Notes: a model not told the origin generated them from the letters alone. A stretch of 48,502 nucleotides of DNA from Thermoleophilia bacterium (GCA_020438485.1 JAGQUM010000010.1:1-48502); one strand, 5' to 3'. Counted from the first letter of the stretch, positions 30,341-39,273 are shown. Program-made: numbers and translations.

Positions 30341-32062
30341 GTGACCGACGCATTCCCCGAGCTGGCCGTCCCCGAGGACGGCGAAACCCCCGACGGCGCC
30401 CCGGACATCCTGGTGGGCCCCGTACAGCGCTACCGCGACACCCGCGGCGCGGTGACGCTGTTCCTCGAGGTCAGCCGCCCGTGCCAGGTGGAGGTGCGCA
30501 CGCTCGGGCCCGACCCCGCGTCGTCCCGGTGCCGCACCTGGACGGTGCACGATCACCACTACGCCCTCGTCGGCCTGCGAGGTGTCGCGCCCGACCGCGC
30601 CGTGCCCTACGAGGTGCTGCTGGACGACACCGTGGTGTGGCCCGACCCCAACGGCACCGACCCGCCCAGCGTCTTCGCGCCTGCGCCCGTGGGCGACACG
30701 CTGCGCCTGGCGTTCGGCTCGTGCCGGGAGCTCGGGCCGTACGACGACGCGGGCCTGGACGCGTGGGGCGCCGACGCGCTCGTGGCGCTCGCCAACCGCC
30801 TGCGGACGACGCCTCACGATCAGTGGCCCCACCTCATCCTGCACTTGGGCGACCAGGTGTACGCCGACGAGCCCGCCCCCGAGATGGTGGAGAGGCTGCG
30901 CGAACTGCACGCGGACGCCCCCGAGGACGTCCGCGAGGAGATCCAGAACTTCGAGGAGTACACGTGGCTGTACCACACCACGTGGATGCACCCCGACGTG
31001 CGGTGGCTGCTGTCGACGGTGCCCAGCGCGATGATCCTCGACGACCACGACCTGCGCGACGACTGGAACACGTCGGTGTCGTGGCGGCGCGAGATGCAGC
31101 GCCGGCCGTGGTGGCGCGACCGCGTGGTGGGCGGCCTCGGCACGTACTGGATCTACCAGCACCTGGGCAACCTGTCGCTCGACGACATCGAGGCGGACCC
31201 GCTGGTGCGCACCGTCACCACGGGGACGCCCGAGGAGGCCGGCCGCGCGCTGGACGCCTTCGCGGAGCGGGCCGACGCCGAGCCCGACTCCGCGCGCTGG
31301 TCGTTCGCCCGCGAGCTGGGGCCGTCGCGGCTGGTGGTGGTGGACTCGCGCTGTTCCCGCGTGCTCGATCCCCCGGAACGGCGCGCGATGGTCGACGACG
31401 TGGAGTGGGCCTGGTTGCGCGAGAAGGCGCTGGCCCAGCCCATGCCGCGGCACCTGCTGATCGGCAGCACGCTGCCGGTGTTCATGCCGTACGGGGTGCA
31501 CCACATCGAGGGCTGGAACGAGGCCGTCGCGACGGGCGTGTGGGGCCGGATGCTGAAGACGCCCGGGGAGAGGATCCGCCAGGCGATCGACCTGGAGCAC
31601 TGGGCCGCGTACCGCCGCTCGTTCGGCGCGATGGTCGACCTGCTGCGTGATCTCACCCAGCGCGCCGATGCGCCCGCGAGCATCCTCATCATGTCCGGCG
31701 ACGTGCACTTCTCGTACACGTCACGCGCCGAGCTCACCGACGCCGACCACCCCCGCACGACCATCCACCAGCTGGTGCAGTCGCCCATGCGCAACGCGCT
31801 GCCCAAGGTCATGATCGCGGGGTTCCGCATCCTCCAGACGCGCGCCGCCGCCCACATCCTGCGTCCCCTGGCACGCCTGGCCCGGGTGAAGGACCCCGAG
31901 GTCCGCTGGGTGTTCGACGGGCCGCTGACGTTCGAGAACGGCGTGATGACCGTGATGCTGGACGGCGAAGATGCGGCGGTCGCCGTGGACCGCGCCCGCG
32001 TGCGCGACGGCCGGGAGTACCTGGTGCGCACGGACGTGAAGAGGCTGACGGCGCGGGGCTGA
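30341..32062 (+). CDS. PhoD-like alkaline phosphatase family protein
   Basis: This 573-residue metallophosphatase of the PhoD type shows its binuclear-metal motifs in order: LRLAFGSCRELGP, HLILHLGDQVYADEP (GDQ plus the Y-D/E site), SAMILDDHDLRDDWN (the DDHD motif), LVVVDSRCSR and LIMSGDVHFSYTSRA (GDVH). It has an N-terminal beta domain of about 130 residues. I see no signal peptide at the chosen GTG 30341, which is unusual for PhoD and suggests a cytosolic or unconventionally located phosphodiesterase or phosphatase acting on phosphate esters. The in-frame region upstream is Arg/Pro-rich noise. The GTG overlaps the stop of a three-codon mini-ORF that begins 8 nt after a TAGGCT -10, so translation may begin by reinitiation. 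Confidence 0.88.
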   Translation: MTDAFPELAVPEDGETPDGAPDILVGPVQRYRDTRGAVTLFLEVSRPCQVEVRTLGPDPASSRCRTWTVHDHHYALVGLRGVAPDRAVPYEVLLDDTVVWPDPNGTDPPSVFAPAPVGDTLRLAFGSCRELGPYDDAGLDAWGADALVALANRLRTTPHDQWPHLILHLGDQVYADEPAPEMVERLRELHADAPEDVREEIQNFEEYTWLYHTTWMHPDVRWLLSTVPSAMILDDHDLRDDWNTSVSWRREMQRRPWWRDRVVGGLGTYWIYQHLGNLSLDDIEADPLVRTVTTGTPEEAGRALDAFAERADAEPDSARWSFARELGPSRLVVVDSRCSRVLDPPERRAMVDDVEWAWLREKALAQPMPRHLLIGSTLPVFMPYGVHHIEGWNEAVATGVWGRMLKTPGERIRQAIDLEHWAAYRRSFGAMVDLLRDLTQRADAPASILIMSGDVHFSYTSRAELTDADHPRTTIHQLVQSPMRNALPKVMIAGFRILQTRAAAHILRPLARLARVKDPEVRWVFDGPLTFENGVMTVMLDGEDAAVAVDRARVRDGREYLVRTDVKRLTARG

Positions 32063-32118
32063 GGCCACCGGCGCGCATCGGGCGCGCGGGCCGAGCCCGT
32101 CCCCGGGGCCGCGGCGCG

Positions 32119-32124
32119 TAGGGT
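32119..32124 (+). promoter_or_regulatory. -10 element (TAGGGT), leaderless transcript
   Basis: TAGGGT ends 6 nt before the ATG at 32131. Confidence 0.5.
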
Positions 32125-32130
32125 CGGGGC

Positions 32131-32634
32131 ATGACGAGCGAGGGGTGGTACCGCGCCGCCATGGCCCTGGGGCTGGTGCACGCGGCGGCCAGCGCGTACT
32201 GGGCGGCCGGCGGCGACGCCCTGCTGGCGACGGTCGGGCAGTGGGCCGTGCGGCTGCGCGACGAGCACTCCGCCCTGACCCTGGCGGTCGGCCTCGGGGC
32301 GGTGGCGGCGGCCAAGGCCGCGGCCGCGGTGGTGCCGTGGTGGAACCACCGCGGCCGCCTGCCCCGCCCTGGGCTCTGGCGTGGCCTGGCCTGGGCGGGC
32401 GCCGGGGTGCTCGTCGTCTACGGCGCCGCCAACATCGCCGGCGCGGTGATCGGCCTGACTGGCCTGGCGGGCGAGCCGGGCGACCGGGCCGCGCTGTGGG
32501 GGCACGCGGCGTTGTGGGATCCCCTGTTCCTGCTGTGGGGGCTCGCGCTGGCCGCCGCGCTGGTGACCGAGCGTCGGGAGTCCGCGGCGCTCACTCGCCC
32601 GGCGCGTTCACCAGGAAGTCGGCCACCGCCGTGA
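32131..32634 (+). CDS. DUF3995-like four-helix membrane protein
   Basis: This 167-residue integral membrane protein has its first helix in YRAAMALGLVHAAASAYWAA with the H-x6-YW pattern of the DUF3995 family, then LTLAVGLGAVAAAKAAAAVV, WAGAGVLVVYGAANIAGAVI and LWDPLFLLWGLALAAALVTE. It ends in a basic/Pro tail. Start ATG 32131 is supported by a TAGGGT -10 6 nt upstream. Its last 44 bases overlap the end of the convergent truncated hemoglobin gene, so that part of the tail is likely not conserved. Function unknown. Confidence 0.7.
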   Translation: MTSEGWYRAAMALGLVHAAASAYWAAGGDALLATVGQWAVRLRDEHSALTLAVGLGAVAAAKAAAAVVPWWNHRGRLPRPGLWRGLAWAGAGVLVVYGAANIAGAVIGLTGLAGEPGDRAALWGHAALWDPLFLLWGLALAAALVTERRESAALTRPARSPGSRPPP

Positions 32635-32980
32635 AGTAGTCGCGGATGGGCGCGTCCAGCTCCGGTGCCAGCGCGCGCGCGTCCAGCGCGGCGAGCATGT
32701 GACGCAACCAGCGGTCGCGCTGGTCGGCGTCGATCACGAAGGGGGCGTGCCGCATCCGCAGCCGTGGGTGCCCGCGCCGCTCCGAGTACGTCGCCGGGCC
32801 GCCGAAGTACTGCTCCAGGAACATCCTCAGCCGGTCGGCGGCGGGCCCCAGGTCCTCCTCCGGGTACAGCGCCCGCAGCGGCGGATCGCCCGCCACGCCG
32901 CGGTAGAAGTCGTCCACGAGCGCACGAAACGTCTCGCGCCCGCCCACCGCGTCGTACAGCGTCGTCTCGTCGTCGTCCAC
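32591..32980 (-). CDS. glbO: Group II truncated hemoglobin (trHbO/GlbO type)
   Basis: This 129-residue heme protein of the 2-on-2 globin fold, group II, begins TLYDAVGGRETFRALVDDFY with the B10-type Tyr. It then has LRALYPEEDLGPAADRLRMF and LEQYFGGPATYSERRGHPRL, where Tyr in QYFGGP is the CD1 position and the GGP turn is diagnostic. The proximal His is in RMRHAPF, and RDRWLRHMLAAL supplies the conserved G8 Trp. Roles of the family include O2 or NO chemistry and electron transfer. GTG 32980 is chosen because TAGCCT ends 7 nt before it (leaderless). It is divergent from the APP1-type phosphatase. Confidence 0.93.
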   Translation of the reverse strand: MDDDETTLYDAVGGRETFRALVDDFYRGVAGDPPLRALYPEEDLGPAADRLRMFLEQYFGGPATYSERRGHPRLRMRHAPFVIDADQRDRWLRHMLAALDARALAPELDAPIRDYFTAVADFLVNAPGE

Positions 32981-32987
32981 GCCGGCG

Positions 32988-33025
32988 AGGCTACGCAACC
33001 GCGGGCGGGGCGGGCCCGGTAGCCT
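32988..33025. promoter_or_regulatory. Divergent -10 elements between glbO and the APP1-type gene
   Basis: On the minus strand TAGCCT (32993-32988) ends 7 nt before the glbO GTG. On the plus strand TAGCCT (33020-33025) precedes a 35-nt leader with a GGGGA site before ATG 33061. The two promoters share the 80-bp gap. Confidence 0.45.
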
Positions 33026-33060
33026 GGCGCGGTCGCGACACGAACCACGAACGGGGACCA

Positions 33061-34230
33061 ATGGACGACGGAGCGGTGCTGCTCAGGTGCCTCATCAACG
33101 GGCACACCGACCGCGAGGAGGAGGCCCGTATCCTGGACCTGCTGCGCGACGCGCCCGCCGGCCGCCTGAACGCCATGCTCGCCGGGGTGGACGTCGAGGA
33201 GCTGGTGGAGTCGGTCGACGACCGCCTGATCGGGCCCGACAACCGCACGCGGCTGCTGGACCTGCTGTGCCACCGGCGCGTGGGAGAGCTGACCACCGAG
33301 AGCCTGGCGAACGTCCTGCACGCGGTGCAGGCCGGGCCCACCGGCCGGCAGAAGGAGGCGGCCGCGCGGGCGATCGTGCTGTCGCAGCGTGGAGAGGCCC
33401 TGACGCGCCTCAAGGAGGCGGCCGACGCGCACGCCGACGGCCACGACCTGGAGGGCCTCGTGTTCTCCGACATCGACGACGACGCGATCCGCCGCGACAT
33501 CCTCGCCCACATCGCCGCCGAGGCCGCGCCCCTGGGCACGCTGGGCGTGAAGGTGCTGTCGGACATCGACGACACGGTGTTCGCCGTGCTTCACGAGACG
33601 CGCTACCCCAAGGGCACGCTCATCCCCGGGGCCCTGGCGTTCTACGACGCGCTCGACGCGGGTCCCGCCGCGGCGCCCATCGCCCGCACCCACGTGACGT
33701 TCGTGACCGCGCGTCCGGGCGACGTGTTCGGCCTCGTCGAGAAGTTCACCCTGCGCAGCCTGCGCAAGGCCGGCATCGACCGTGCCAGTGTGCTCACGGG
33801 CGCGTTCGGCGCCCTGCTCGACAAGGGCGACATGGCCGACAAGAAGCTCCAGAACGTGGCCCACATGCGGGCCCTGTTTCCCGAGTACGAGACCGTGTTC
33901 GTGGGCGACAGCGGCCAGGCGGACCCCATCGTCGGGGCGAGGATGGTGGCCGACCACGGCGAGCTCGTGCGGGCCGTGTTCATCCACGACGTCGTGGCCA
34001 CCCCGGCGGCGGAGCGCGCGGCGCAGGCCGCGAAGGGACTGGCGTACATCGACACGTTCGTGGGTGCCGCGGCGATTGCCCACGGGCGCGGGCTCATCTC
34101 TCCCGGCGGGCTCGCCGGCGTTATCGCCGAGACCCGGGACGGCCTCGACCGGGTGGAGTGGTCGAGCCCCGAGCAGGAGAGCGCCATGCGGGCGCTGGTG
34201 GAGCGCGACATCGCGGTCGCCGAGGGCTGA
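33061..34230 (+). CDS. APP1-type phosphatase (DUF2183, HAD-like phosphatidate phosphatase family)
   Basis: This 389-residue protein has an N-terminal helical half (about residues 1-155) rich in Leu/Asp/Glu/Arg that I do not recognise. The C-terminal catalytic domain resembles yeast APP1: KVLSDIDDTVFAVL (the DxDxT nucleophile motif, near residue 165), THVTFVTARPGDVFGL, then a Lys-containing segment SVLTGAFGALLDKGDMADKK, and ETVFVGDSGQADPIVG (the GDSGQ-DP motif). It should be a Mg2+-dependent phosphatase, possibly of phosphatidic acid or a related phosphoester. No signal peptide is seen. The start at ATG 33061 follows a GGGGA. It is convergent with cobS, with a shared hairpin. Confidence 0.82.
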   Translation: MDDGAVLLRCLINGHTDREEEARILDLLRDAPAGRLNAMLAGVDVEELVESVDDRLIGPDNRTRLLDLLCHRRVGELTTESLANVLHAVQAGPTGRQKEAAARAIVLSQRGEALTRLKEAADAHADGHDLEGLVFSDIDDDAIRRDILAHIAAEAAPLGTLGVKVLSDIDDTVFAVLHETRYPKGTLIPGALAFYDALDAGPAAAPIARTHVTFVTARPGDVFGLVEKFTLRSLRKAGIDRASVLTGAFGALLDKGDMADKKLQNVAHMRALFPEYETVFVGDSGQADPIVGARMVADHGELVRAVFIHDVVATPAAERAAQAAKGLAYIDTFVGAAAIAHGRGLISPGGLAGVIAETRDGLDRVEWSSPEQESAMRALVERDIAVAEG

Positions 34231-34234
34231 TCGC

Positions 34235-34268
34235 GGCGGCCGCGGACGCCTACACGACCGCGGCCGCC
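34235..34268. terminator. Bidirectional 11-bp perfect hairpin
   Basis: GGCGGCCGCGG (34235-34245) pairs perfectly with CCGCGGCCGCC (34258-34268) around a 12-nt loop containing the cobS stop codon. It should serve the APP1-type gene and the B12 operon from opposite sides. Confidence 0.5.
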
Positions 34269-34996
34269 CCCGCGAGCGCCGCGATCTCCGCGAGCTGGTT
34301 CGTGGCGCCGTAGGCGTCGCCCGTGACACCCCCGAACGCGCGTCTCCACCACAGACCCGTCAGCAGCGCGGCCAGCGCCGCGCCCGCCGGCGCGCAGGCC
34401 GCTGCCTGCGGTGCCACGCACCAGAGCACCGGCGTGGAGATCACGAGTGCCGCACCCGTGCCGAGCGCGACAGCGCGCGCGTCGGCGCGCACGACGCCGG
34501 CTGCGAGGCCGTCCCCGCGCGCCGGCGGCACCCACCGTGCCAACGGCAGCGTCGACCACCGGCCCAGAACGTGCCCGGCCACCAGCAACGCACACGCCTG
34601 TCCCCCGCCCAGCGGCGCGAGTACGGCCACCCGCGCGGCGACGCTGAACACGAGCGCGAGGGTGCCGAACGCCCCGATGCGCGAATCGCGCATGACCTCC
34701 AGCCTCCGGCCGCGGTCGAGGGGCCCGAGCCCGTCGAACGTGTCGGCCAGGCCGTCCTCGTGAAACGCACCCGTCACAAGCGGGCCGGCCGCGCACGCCG
34801 CGACCGTCGCGAACAGCGGCCCCACCGGGTCGGCGGCCCACCGCACGACGGCCGCAAGCAGACCCACCGTGAGACCGACGACGGGAAACCACGCCAGGCC
34901 TCCCCACGGATCGCGGCCGCCGGCGGCGCGTGACGGCAGGGGCAGGCGGGTGAGGAACAGGTGCGCGGCGATCAGCGAACCGAGCGCCCCCCTCAC
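34250..34996 (-). CDS. cobS: Adenosylcobinamide-GDP ribazoletransferase (cobalamin 5'-phosphate synthase) CobS
   Basis: This 248-residue membrane enzyme joins adenosylcobinamide-GDP to alpha-ribazole (phosphate) in the last steps of B12 nucleotide-loop assembly. It is recognised by AAHLFLTRLPLP at the start, GAFHEDGLADTFDGLG (the acidic catalytic motif, near residue 77), EVMRDSRIGAFGTLAL, and GDAYGATNQLAEI near the end, with several membrane helices between. GTG 34996 overlaps the cobT stop by 4 bp. It is the last gene of the riboswitch-controlled B12 operon. No alpha-ribazole-phosphate phosphatase (CobC) is in the window. Confidence 0.93.
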   Translation of the reverse strand: MRGALGSLIAAHLFLTRLPLPSRAAGGRDPWGGLAWFPVVGLTVGLLAAVVRWAADPVGPLFATVAACAAGPLVTGAFHEDGLADTFDGLGPLDRGRRLEVMRDSRIGAFGTLALVFSVAARVAVLAPLGGGQACALLVAGHVLGRWSTLPLARWVPPARGDGLAAGVVRADARAVALGTGAALVISTPVLWCVAPQAAACAPAGAALAALLTGLWWRRAFGGVTGDAYGATNQLAEIAALAGAAAVV

Positions 34997-36036
34997 CCGG
35001 CCACCTCGTCCAGACGCGCCATGTCACGCAGCAGCGTCGACGCCGCACGGATCGCCGGTACGGCGAGCAGGGCGCCCGTCCCCTCCCCCAGACGCATCTC
35101 GAGGTCGAGCACGGGCTGAAGGCCGAGGTGGTCGAGCGCGAGGGCCGCGGCGGGCTCGTGCGACCGATGGCCGGCGATCAGATACCCGTGCACCGCGGGC
35201 ACCATCCGCACGGCGCACATCGCCGCCGCGCCAGCGTTGACGCCGTCGAGCACCGCGGGTACCCGGGCGGCGGCACACGCCGTGATCGCACCCGCGATAG
35301 CCGCGTGCTCCAGCCCGCCGAGGCACATCAGCACGTCGCGGGCCGCCCGGGACCGGTGAAGCTCCAGCGCCGCCCGCACGACATGCTCCTTGCGCCGCAC
35401 GAAACGGCTTCCGGACGCGCCCGGCCCCACGGCGGCCCGAGGGTCTGCTCCGCAGAGCGCCGCGACGACGGCGGCCGCCGACGTCGTGTTCCCGATGCCC
35501 ATGTCGCCCACGCACACCAGGTCGGCGCCGCCGGCGATGACCGCGCGGGCGGCGTCCGCACCCGCCGCGAGCGCCGCACCCGCCTGGGCAGGGCTCATCG
35601 CCGGGCCATCCAGCATGTCGCTGGTGCCGTCGGCGACGCGCGCGTGCGTCACGCCGGGGTGCGGCGTCACCGGGGTGGCGACCCCCACATCGACGACGGT
35701 CACCGAGGCGCCCACGACCCGCGCGATCGCGTTGCAGGCCGCCCGTCCCGCCACGATCTGACCGACCATCGCCGCGGTGACCTCTCGCGGCCAGCGCGAC
35801 ACCCCCCGGGACACCACCCCGTGGTCGGCGGCGAACACCAGCGCCGCCGGGCGGTTCAGCGCCGGGGGCGTCGCACAGCCCGCGATCGCCGCCAGGCGCG
35901 CCGCGAGGTCCTCGAGGCGGCCGAGGCTCCCCGGAGGCTTGGCGAGGGCATCCAGCTCCCGGCGGGCACGGTCCCCGGCGGCGGCGTCCACGGGCGTCAC
36001 GGCCGGAAGGCCGGGCCACCCGCCGCCTCGGTTCAC
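34993..36036 (-). CDS. cobT: Nicotinate-nucleotide-dimethylbenzimidazole phosphoribosyltransferase CobT
   Basis: This 347-residue enzyme makes alpha-ribazole 5'-phosphate from dimethylbenzimidazole and nicotinate mononucleotide. Family motifs are present: LAKPPGSLGRLEDLA near the N-terminus, AADHGVVSRGVSRWP, CVGDMGIGNTTSAAAVVAAL, LMCLGGLEHAAIAGA, and the catalytic Glu in LEMRLGEGTGALLA. GTG 36036 is used because it overlaps the cobU stop (GTGA); the longer frame is antisense noise. It overlaps cobS downstream. It depends on imported or self-made lower ligand; no bluB is visible. Confidence 0.94.
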   Translation of the reverse strand: MNRGGGWPGLPAVTPVDAAAGDRARRELDALAKPPGSLGRLEDLAARLAAIAGCATPPALNRPAALVFAADHGVVSRGVSRWPREVTAAMVGQIVAGRAACNAIARVVGASVTVVDVGVATPVTPHPGVTHARVADGTSDMLDGPAMSPAQAGAALAAGADAARAVIAGGADLVCVGDMGIGNTTSAAAVVAALCGADPRAAVGPGASGSRFVRRKEHVVRAALELHRSRAARDVLMCLGGLEHAAIAGAITACAAARVPAVLDGVNAGAAAMCAVRMVPAVHGYLIAGHRSHEPAAALALDHLGLQPVLDLEMRLGEGTGALLAVPAIRAASTLLRDMARLDEVAG

Positions 36037-36566
36037 CCCGGGCACGCGGGCGGCCCCAGCTCGAGGACCCGGCCGGCCACGACCAGAAGCGCCCGGTCGG
36101 CCGCCATCGACCACGCGCGGTTGACCCACCCATGGGCCTCGCGAAACCCGGCGCCGAGCCCCGTGGCAGGCACGACGCCCATGCCCACCTCGTTGGTGAC
36201 GGCGATGACGCCGGCCGTACGCGCGCGGGCGGCCTCCACGACCCGATCCGCGCGCCCGCGGATGGCGCCGGCGTCCACCCCGGCGAGCATCAGGTTCGCG
36301 GTCCAGAGCGTCAGGCAGTCGACCATCACGATGTGGGCGGGGTCGGCCCCGGCGATCGCCCCGGCGAGTTCGAGAGGCTCCTCGATCGTCACCCACCCGG
36401 CGGGCCGGTCGGCCCTGTGGCGCGCGATGCGACGACGCATGTCCTCATCCCCGGCCGTCGCGGTCGCCACCAGGGTGACGGGCCGTCCGTCCGCGGCGGC
36501 TAGGCGCTGGGCGAGCTCCGACTTGCCCGCCCGGGCGCCACCCAAGAGCAGCACGATTCCGCTCAC
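36033..36566 (-). CDS. cobU: Adenosylcobinamide kinase/guanylyltransferase CobU
   Basis: This 177-residue bifunctional enzyme phosphorylates adenosylcobinamide and transfers GMP to it. The P-loop is GGARAGKSELAQ (residues 9-20), then TATAGDEDMRRRIARHRADR containing the guanylylated His, a Walker B-like VMVDCLTLWTANLML, and AVTNEVGMGVVPATGLGAGF. It is read from a GTG overlapping the BtuD-like stop by 4 bp and overlaps cobT. With cobT and cobS it completes the nucleotide-loop pathway that lets the cell salvage imported cobinamide. Confidence 0.94.
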   Translation of the reverse strand: MSGIVLLLGGARAGKSELAQRLAAADGRPVTLVATATAGDEDMRRRIARHRADRPAGWVTIEEPLELAGAIAGADPAHIVMVDCLTLWTANLMLAGVDAGAIRGRADRVVEAARARTAGVIAVTNEVGMGVVPATGLGAGFREAHGWVNRAWSMAADRALLVVAGRVLELGPPACPG

Positions 36567-37333
36567 CGTGGCCCGCGCGACGGCACGACCGCCATGTGCC
36601 CGTCGCCGTCGGTCAGCACGCGCAGGGATCCGCGGTAGTGCTGCGACAGCAGGTCCTCACGGAGGACCTCGGCGGCCGCGCCCTCGGCCACCACGACGCC
36701 CTCACCGAGCAGCACCACGTGGTCGGCGAACGCCGCGGCGAGCCCGAGGTCGTGGGTGGCGCTCACCACGGTGAGGTCGTCGGCCCGCAAACCGTCGATG
36801 AGCTCCATCACATGAAGCTGACGCCCCACGTCGAGCGCCGAAGTGGGCTCGTCGAGCAGCAGCAGCTCGGGCTGCTGGGCCAGGGCGCGTGCCACCACCG
36901 CCCGCTGCCACTCCCCACCGCTGAGCGTCGTCACGAGGCGCGTGGCCAGGTGCGTCAGCTCCAGCCTCTCCAGGCACTCGGCGGCGACCCGGCGGTCAGC
37001 CGCACCCTCACCCCCGAAGTACGACACGTACGGGGTGCGTCCCAGGCTGACGTAGTGCGCCAGCACCATTCCGGCCGGGGCGACGGGTTGCTGCTCGACC
37101 ACCGCGATGCGCTGGGCGCGCCGGCGACGCCCCATGCCCCGCACGGGGACCCCGCCGATCTCCACCGTGCCGGCATCCACCCGACCGCTCGCGAGCGCGC
37201 GCAGCAGCGTGGTCTTGCCCGCCCCGTTGGGCCCGATCAGGGCGCACCACGCCCCCCGCTCGACATCCAGGCTCACCTCGTGCAGGACGTCCCGGCCGCC
37301 GCGTCGCACCCGCACGTCGCGTACCTGGATCAC
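36563..37333 (-). CDS. btuD: B12-type ABC transporter ATP-binding protein (BtuD/FecE family)
   Basis: This 256-residue nucleotide-binding subunit has Walker A LIGPNGAGKTTLLRAL, Q-loop VVEQQPVAP, signature TLSGGEWQRAVVARAL, Walker B LLLLDEPTSALDVG and the H-loop VSATHDLGLA. The FecE/BtuD group also serves siderophores, but the riboswitch and cob genes in the same operon make corrinoids the cargo. GTG 37333 overlaps the permease stop (GTGA), and its own stop overlaps cobU. It powers import by the permease at 37330-38418. Confidence 0.9.
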   Translation of the reverse strand: MIQVRDVRVRRGGRDVLHEVSLDVERGAWCALIGPNGAGKTTLLRALASGRVDAGTVEIGGVPVRGMGRRRRAQRIAVVEQQPVAPAGMVLAHYVSLGRTPYVSYFGGEGAADRRVAAECLERLELTHLATRLVTTLSGGEWQRAVVARALAQQPELLLLDEPTSALDVGRQLHVMELIDGLRADDLTVVSATHDLGLAAAFADHVVLLGEGVVVAEGAAAEVLREDLLSQHYRGSLRVLTDGDGHMAVVPSRGPR

Positions 37334-38418
37334 GGCGTCGCACCGCCCCGCGAGGCCCTCAGCACAAGCGCGAAGGCGGGCGCGCCGATGAGCGCGGTGA
37401 CCACCCCGATGGGCAGTTCGGCGGGTTCCATGACGGTGCGGGCGACCAGGTCGCAGGCCACGAGGAACGCGGCGCCCGCGACGGCGGACAGGGGCAGGAG
37501 GGCTCGGTGGCCGCGCACACCACACAGCCGCACGGCGTGGGGGACCACGATGCCCACGAAACCGATGAGTCCGCTCACGGCAACGGCCGCGGCGGTCGCC
37601 ATCGTCACGCAGACCACCACCACCCCCCGCACGCGCCCCGCGTTCACGCCCAGGCTCTCGGCGGCGTCGTCTCCCAGCGCCAGCACATCCAGGAGCCGGC
37701 CGTGCGCCAGCACCACGACGGCCGCGAGGAGGACGTACGGGAGGATGACCCGCACCTCCGTCCACCCCGAGGTCGACAGGCGGCCGAGGATCCATCCGTA
37801 CACCTGCTGCAGCGTCTCGTCGTGCGACTGCTGCACGAACGTCTGCAGTGCGGTGAGAAACGACGCGACCGCGACGCCGCCGAGTATCAGCGTCGTGGAC
37901 GTGCGCCCCTCACCGAACGAACGCCCCACGACCAGGGCCAGCGCCACCGCGACCAGTCCGCCCGCGAACGCGAAGACCGGCAGCGATGCCTGCCCCGCGA
38001 TGGAGAGGCCCGGGGCGTACACGATCGACACCGTCGCCCCGAGCCCCGCGCCCGCCGCGACCCCGAGCAGGTACGGGTCGGCCAGCGGGTTGCGGAACGT
38101 TCCCTGGTACGCGGCACCGCCCAGCGCGAGCGTCGCGCCGACGAGCGCCCCGAGGACGACCCGGGGCATCCGCAGCTGCCACAGCACGTCGTGCTGCTGG
38201 GCCGTCAGGCCGGAATCGACCGAGACGAACGGCAGCCCGTCGAGCACGTCCCGCACGATCGCGCCGGCGGGAATGGGCAGAGGCCCCATCAGCAGGGCCG
38301 CCAGCATGGCGGCGCCGAGCACCGCCATGCCAGCGAGGGCGCTCAGCCCGAAGGCCAGCGTCGGGCGACCGGCGACCCCCACCGGGACGGCGTCCCGCCC
38401 GTGGGCGTCGCCGGTCAC
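37330..38418 (-). CDS. btuC: B12-type ABC transporter permease (BtuC/FecCD family)
   Basis: This 362-residue FecCD-family permease has about ten membrane helices. Family landmarks are LRMPRVVLGALVGATLALGG near residue 82, AAYQGTFRNPLADPYLLGVA (the FecCD motif NPLADPxLLG), AESLGVNAGRVRG (coupling helix region), and GLIGFVGIVVPHAVRLCGVR. The GTG at 38418 gives a short cytosolic N-terminus. It lies 7 bp after btuF and overlaps btuD by 4 bp. It is the membrane channel for corrinoid uptake. Confidence 0.92.
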   Translation of the reverse strand: MTGDAHGRDAVPVGVAGRPTLAFGLSALAGMAVLGAAMLAALLMGPLPIPAGAIVRDVLDGLPFVSVDSGLTAQQHDVLWQLRMPRVVLGALVGATLALGGAAYQGTFRNPLADPYLLGVAAGAGLGATVSIVYAPGLSIAGQASLPVFAFAGGLVAVALALVVGRSFGEGRTSTTLILGGVAVASFLTALQTFVQQSHDETLQQVYGWILGRLSTSGWTEVRVILPYVLLAAVVVLAHGRLLDVLALGDDAAESLGVNAGRVRGVVVVCVTMATAAAVAVSGLIGFVGIVVPHAVRLCGVRGHRALLPLSAVAGAAFLVACDLVARTVMEPAELPIGVVTALIGAPAFALVLRASRGGATP

Positions 38419-38425
38419 AGAAGCC

Positions 38426-39268
38426 CTACGAAGACCGCAGCGCGGCCGCCACCTGACGGGCGAACACCACCACGCGGGGCCCCCAGCGGGACGCGACGTC
38501 GGCGTTCACCGTGCGCACATCGCCGTTCTTCACCGCCGCGATGCCGCCCCAGCCCGGACGGGCCGCGACCGTCGCCGGGCTCTCGCCGAACGCGCCGTCC
38601 GCCAGGAAGATGAACGACGGGTTCGAGGCGATTACGCCCTCGGCCGACATCTGCGGGTATCCGGAGCCGTCGTCCGCCCCGTCCGCAACGTTGCGCAACC
38701 CGAACATGCGGTAGATCTGTCCGATGAACGTGCGCGACGTGGCGGTGTAGAGCGTGTTGTCGAGCTCGTGGAAGTACGACTTCCCGCGCGCGGAGCGCGG
38801 CGCGCTCTTCACGGCGGCCGCCAGCCCGGACCGGATGCGGACCACGGTCTTGGCAGCGGCCTTCTGCCGGCACGTGACCGCGCCGAGCGCCCTGATCTGA
38901 CGGTAGCTCTGGCCGAGGTTCTTGGCCGACGGCTGGCTGATCACACGGACCTTCGCCGCCCGCAGGCCGCCGACGACGTTGTTGGTGTTGTAGGCGACGA
39001 CGACGACGGACGGCCTGTACTTCAGGATCGCCTCGACGTTCGGCGTGAAGCCGGATAGCTTCGTGCGGGGCGCCGTCCGCGGGTAGTTCGACTGGTCGTC
39101 CACCGCGACGACGTTCTTACCCGCACCGATGGCGAACAGCATCTCGGTACCCGTCGGCGACAGCGAAACGATGCGGGCGGGCGGGCGGCACGCCGCCTGC
39201 GCGGCGGCGGGGACGAGCGCGGCCGCGCAGGCGGCCACGGCAGCACGGGAACGGACACTTCTCAACAA
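38426..39268 (-). CDS. btuF: Corrinoid-binding ABC transporter substrate-binding protein (BtuF-like)
   Basis: This exported solute-binding protein of about 280 residues has a signal peptide (RSRAAVAACAAALVPAAAQA then ACRPP). The mature protein contains RIVSLSPTGTEMLFAIGAG, VAVDDQSNYPRTA and a helix-linked two-lobe BtuF/FepB fold to the end. Cys follows the signal (QAAC) but the -3 position is Gln, so the lipobox is imperfect. The GTG at 39277 lies in the hairpin with its GGAGG only one base away. The TTG at 39268, 9 nt after GGAGG, is therefore preferred; both are in frame. It is the first gene of the riboswitch operon and captures B12 or cobinamide for BtuC/BtuD. Confidence 0.85.
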   Translation of the reverse strand: MLRSVRSRAAVAACAAALVPAAAQAACRPPARIVSLSPTGTEMLFAIGAGKNVVAVDDQSNYPRTAPRTKLSGFTPNVEAILKYRPSVVVVAYNTNNVVGGLRAAKVRVISQPSAKNLGQSYRQIRALGAVTCRQKAAAKTVVRIRSGLAAAVKSAPRSARGKSYFHELDNTLYTATSRTFIGQIYRMFGLRNVADGADDGSGYPQMSAEGVIASNPSFIFLADGAFGESPATVAARPGWGGIAAVKNGDVRTVNADVASRWGPRVVVFARQVAAALRSS

Positions 39269-39273
39269 CGGAA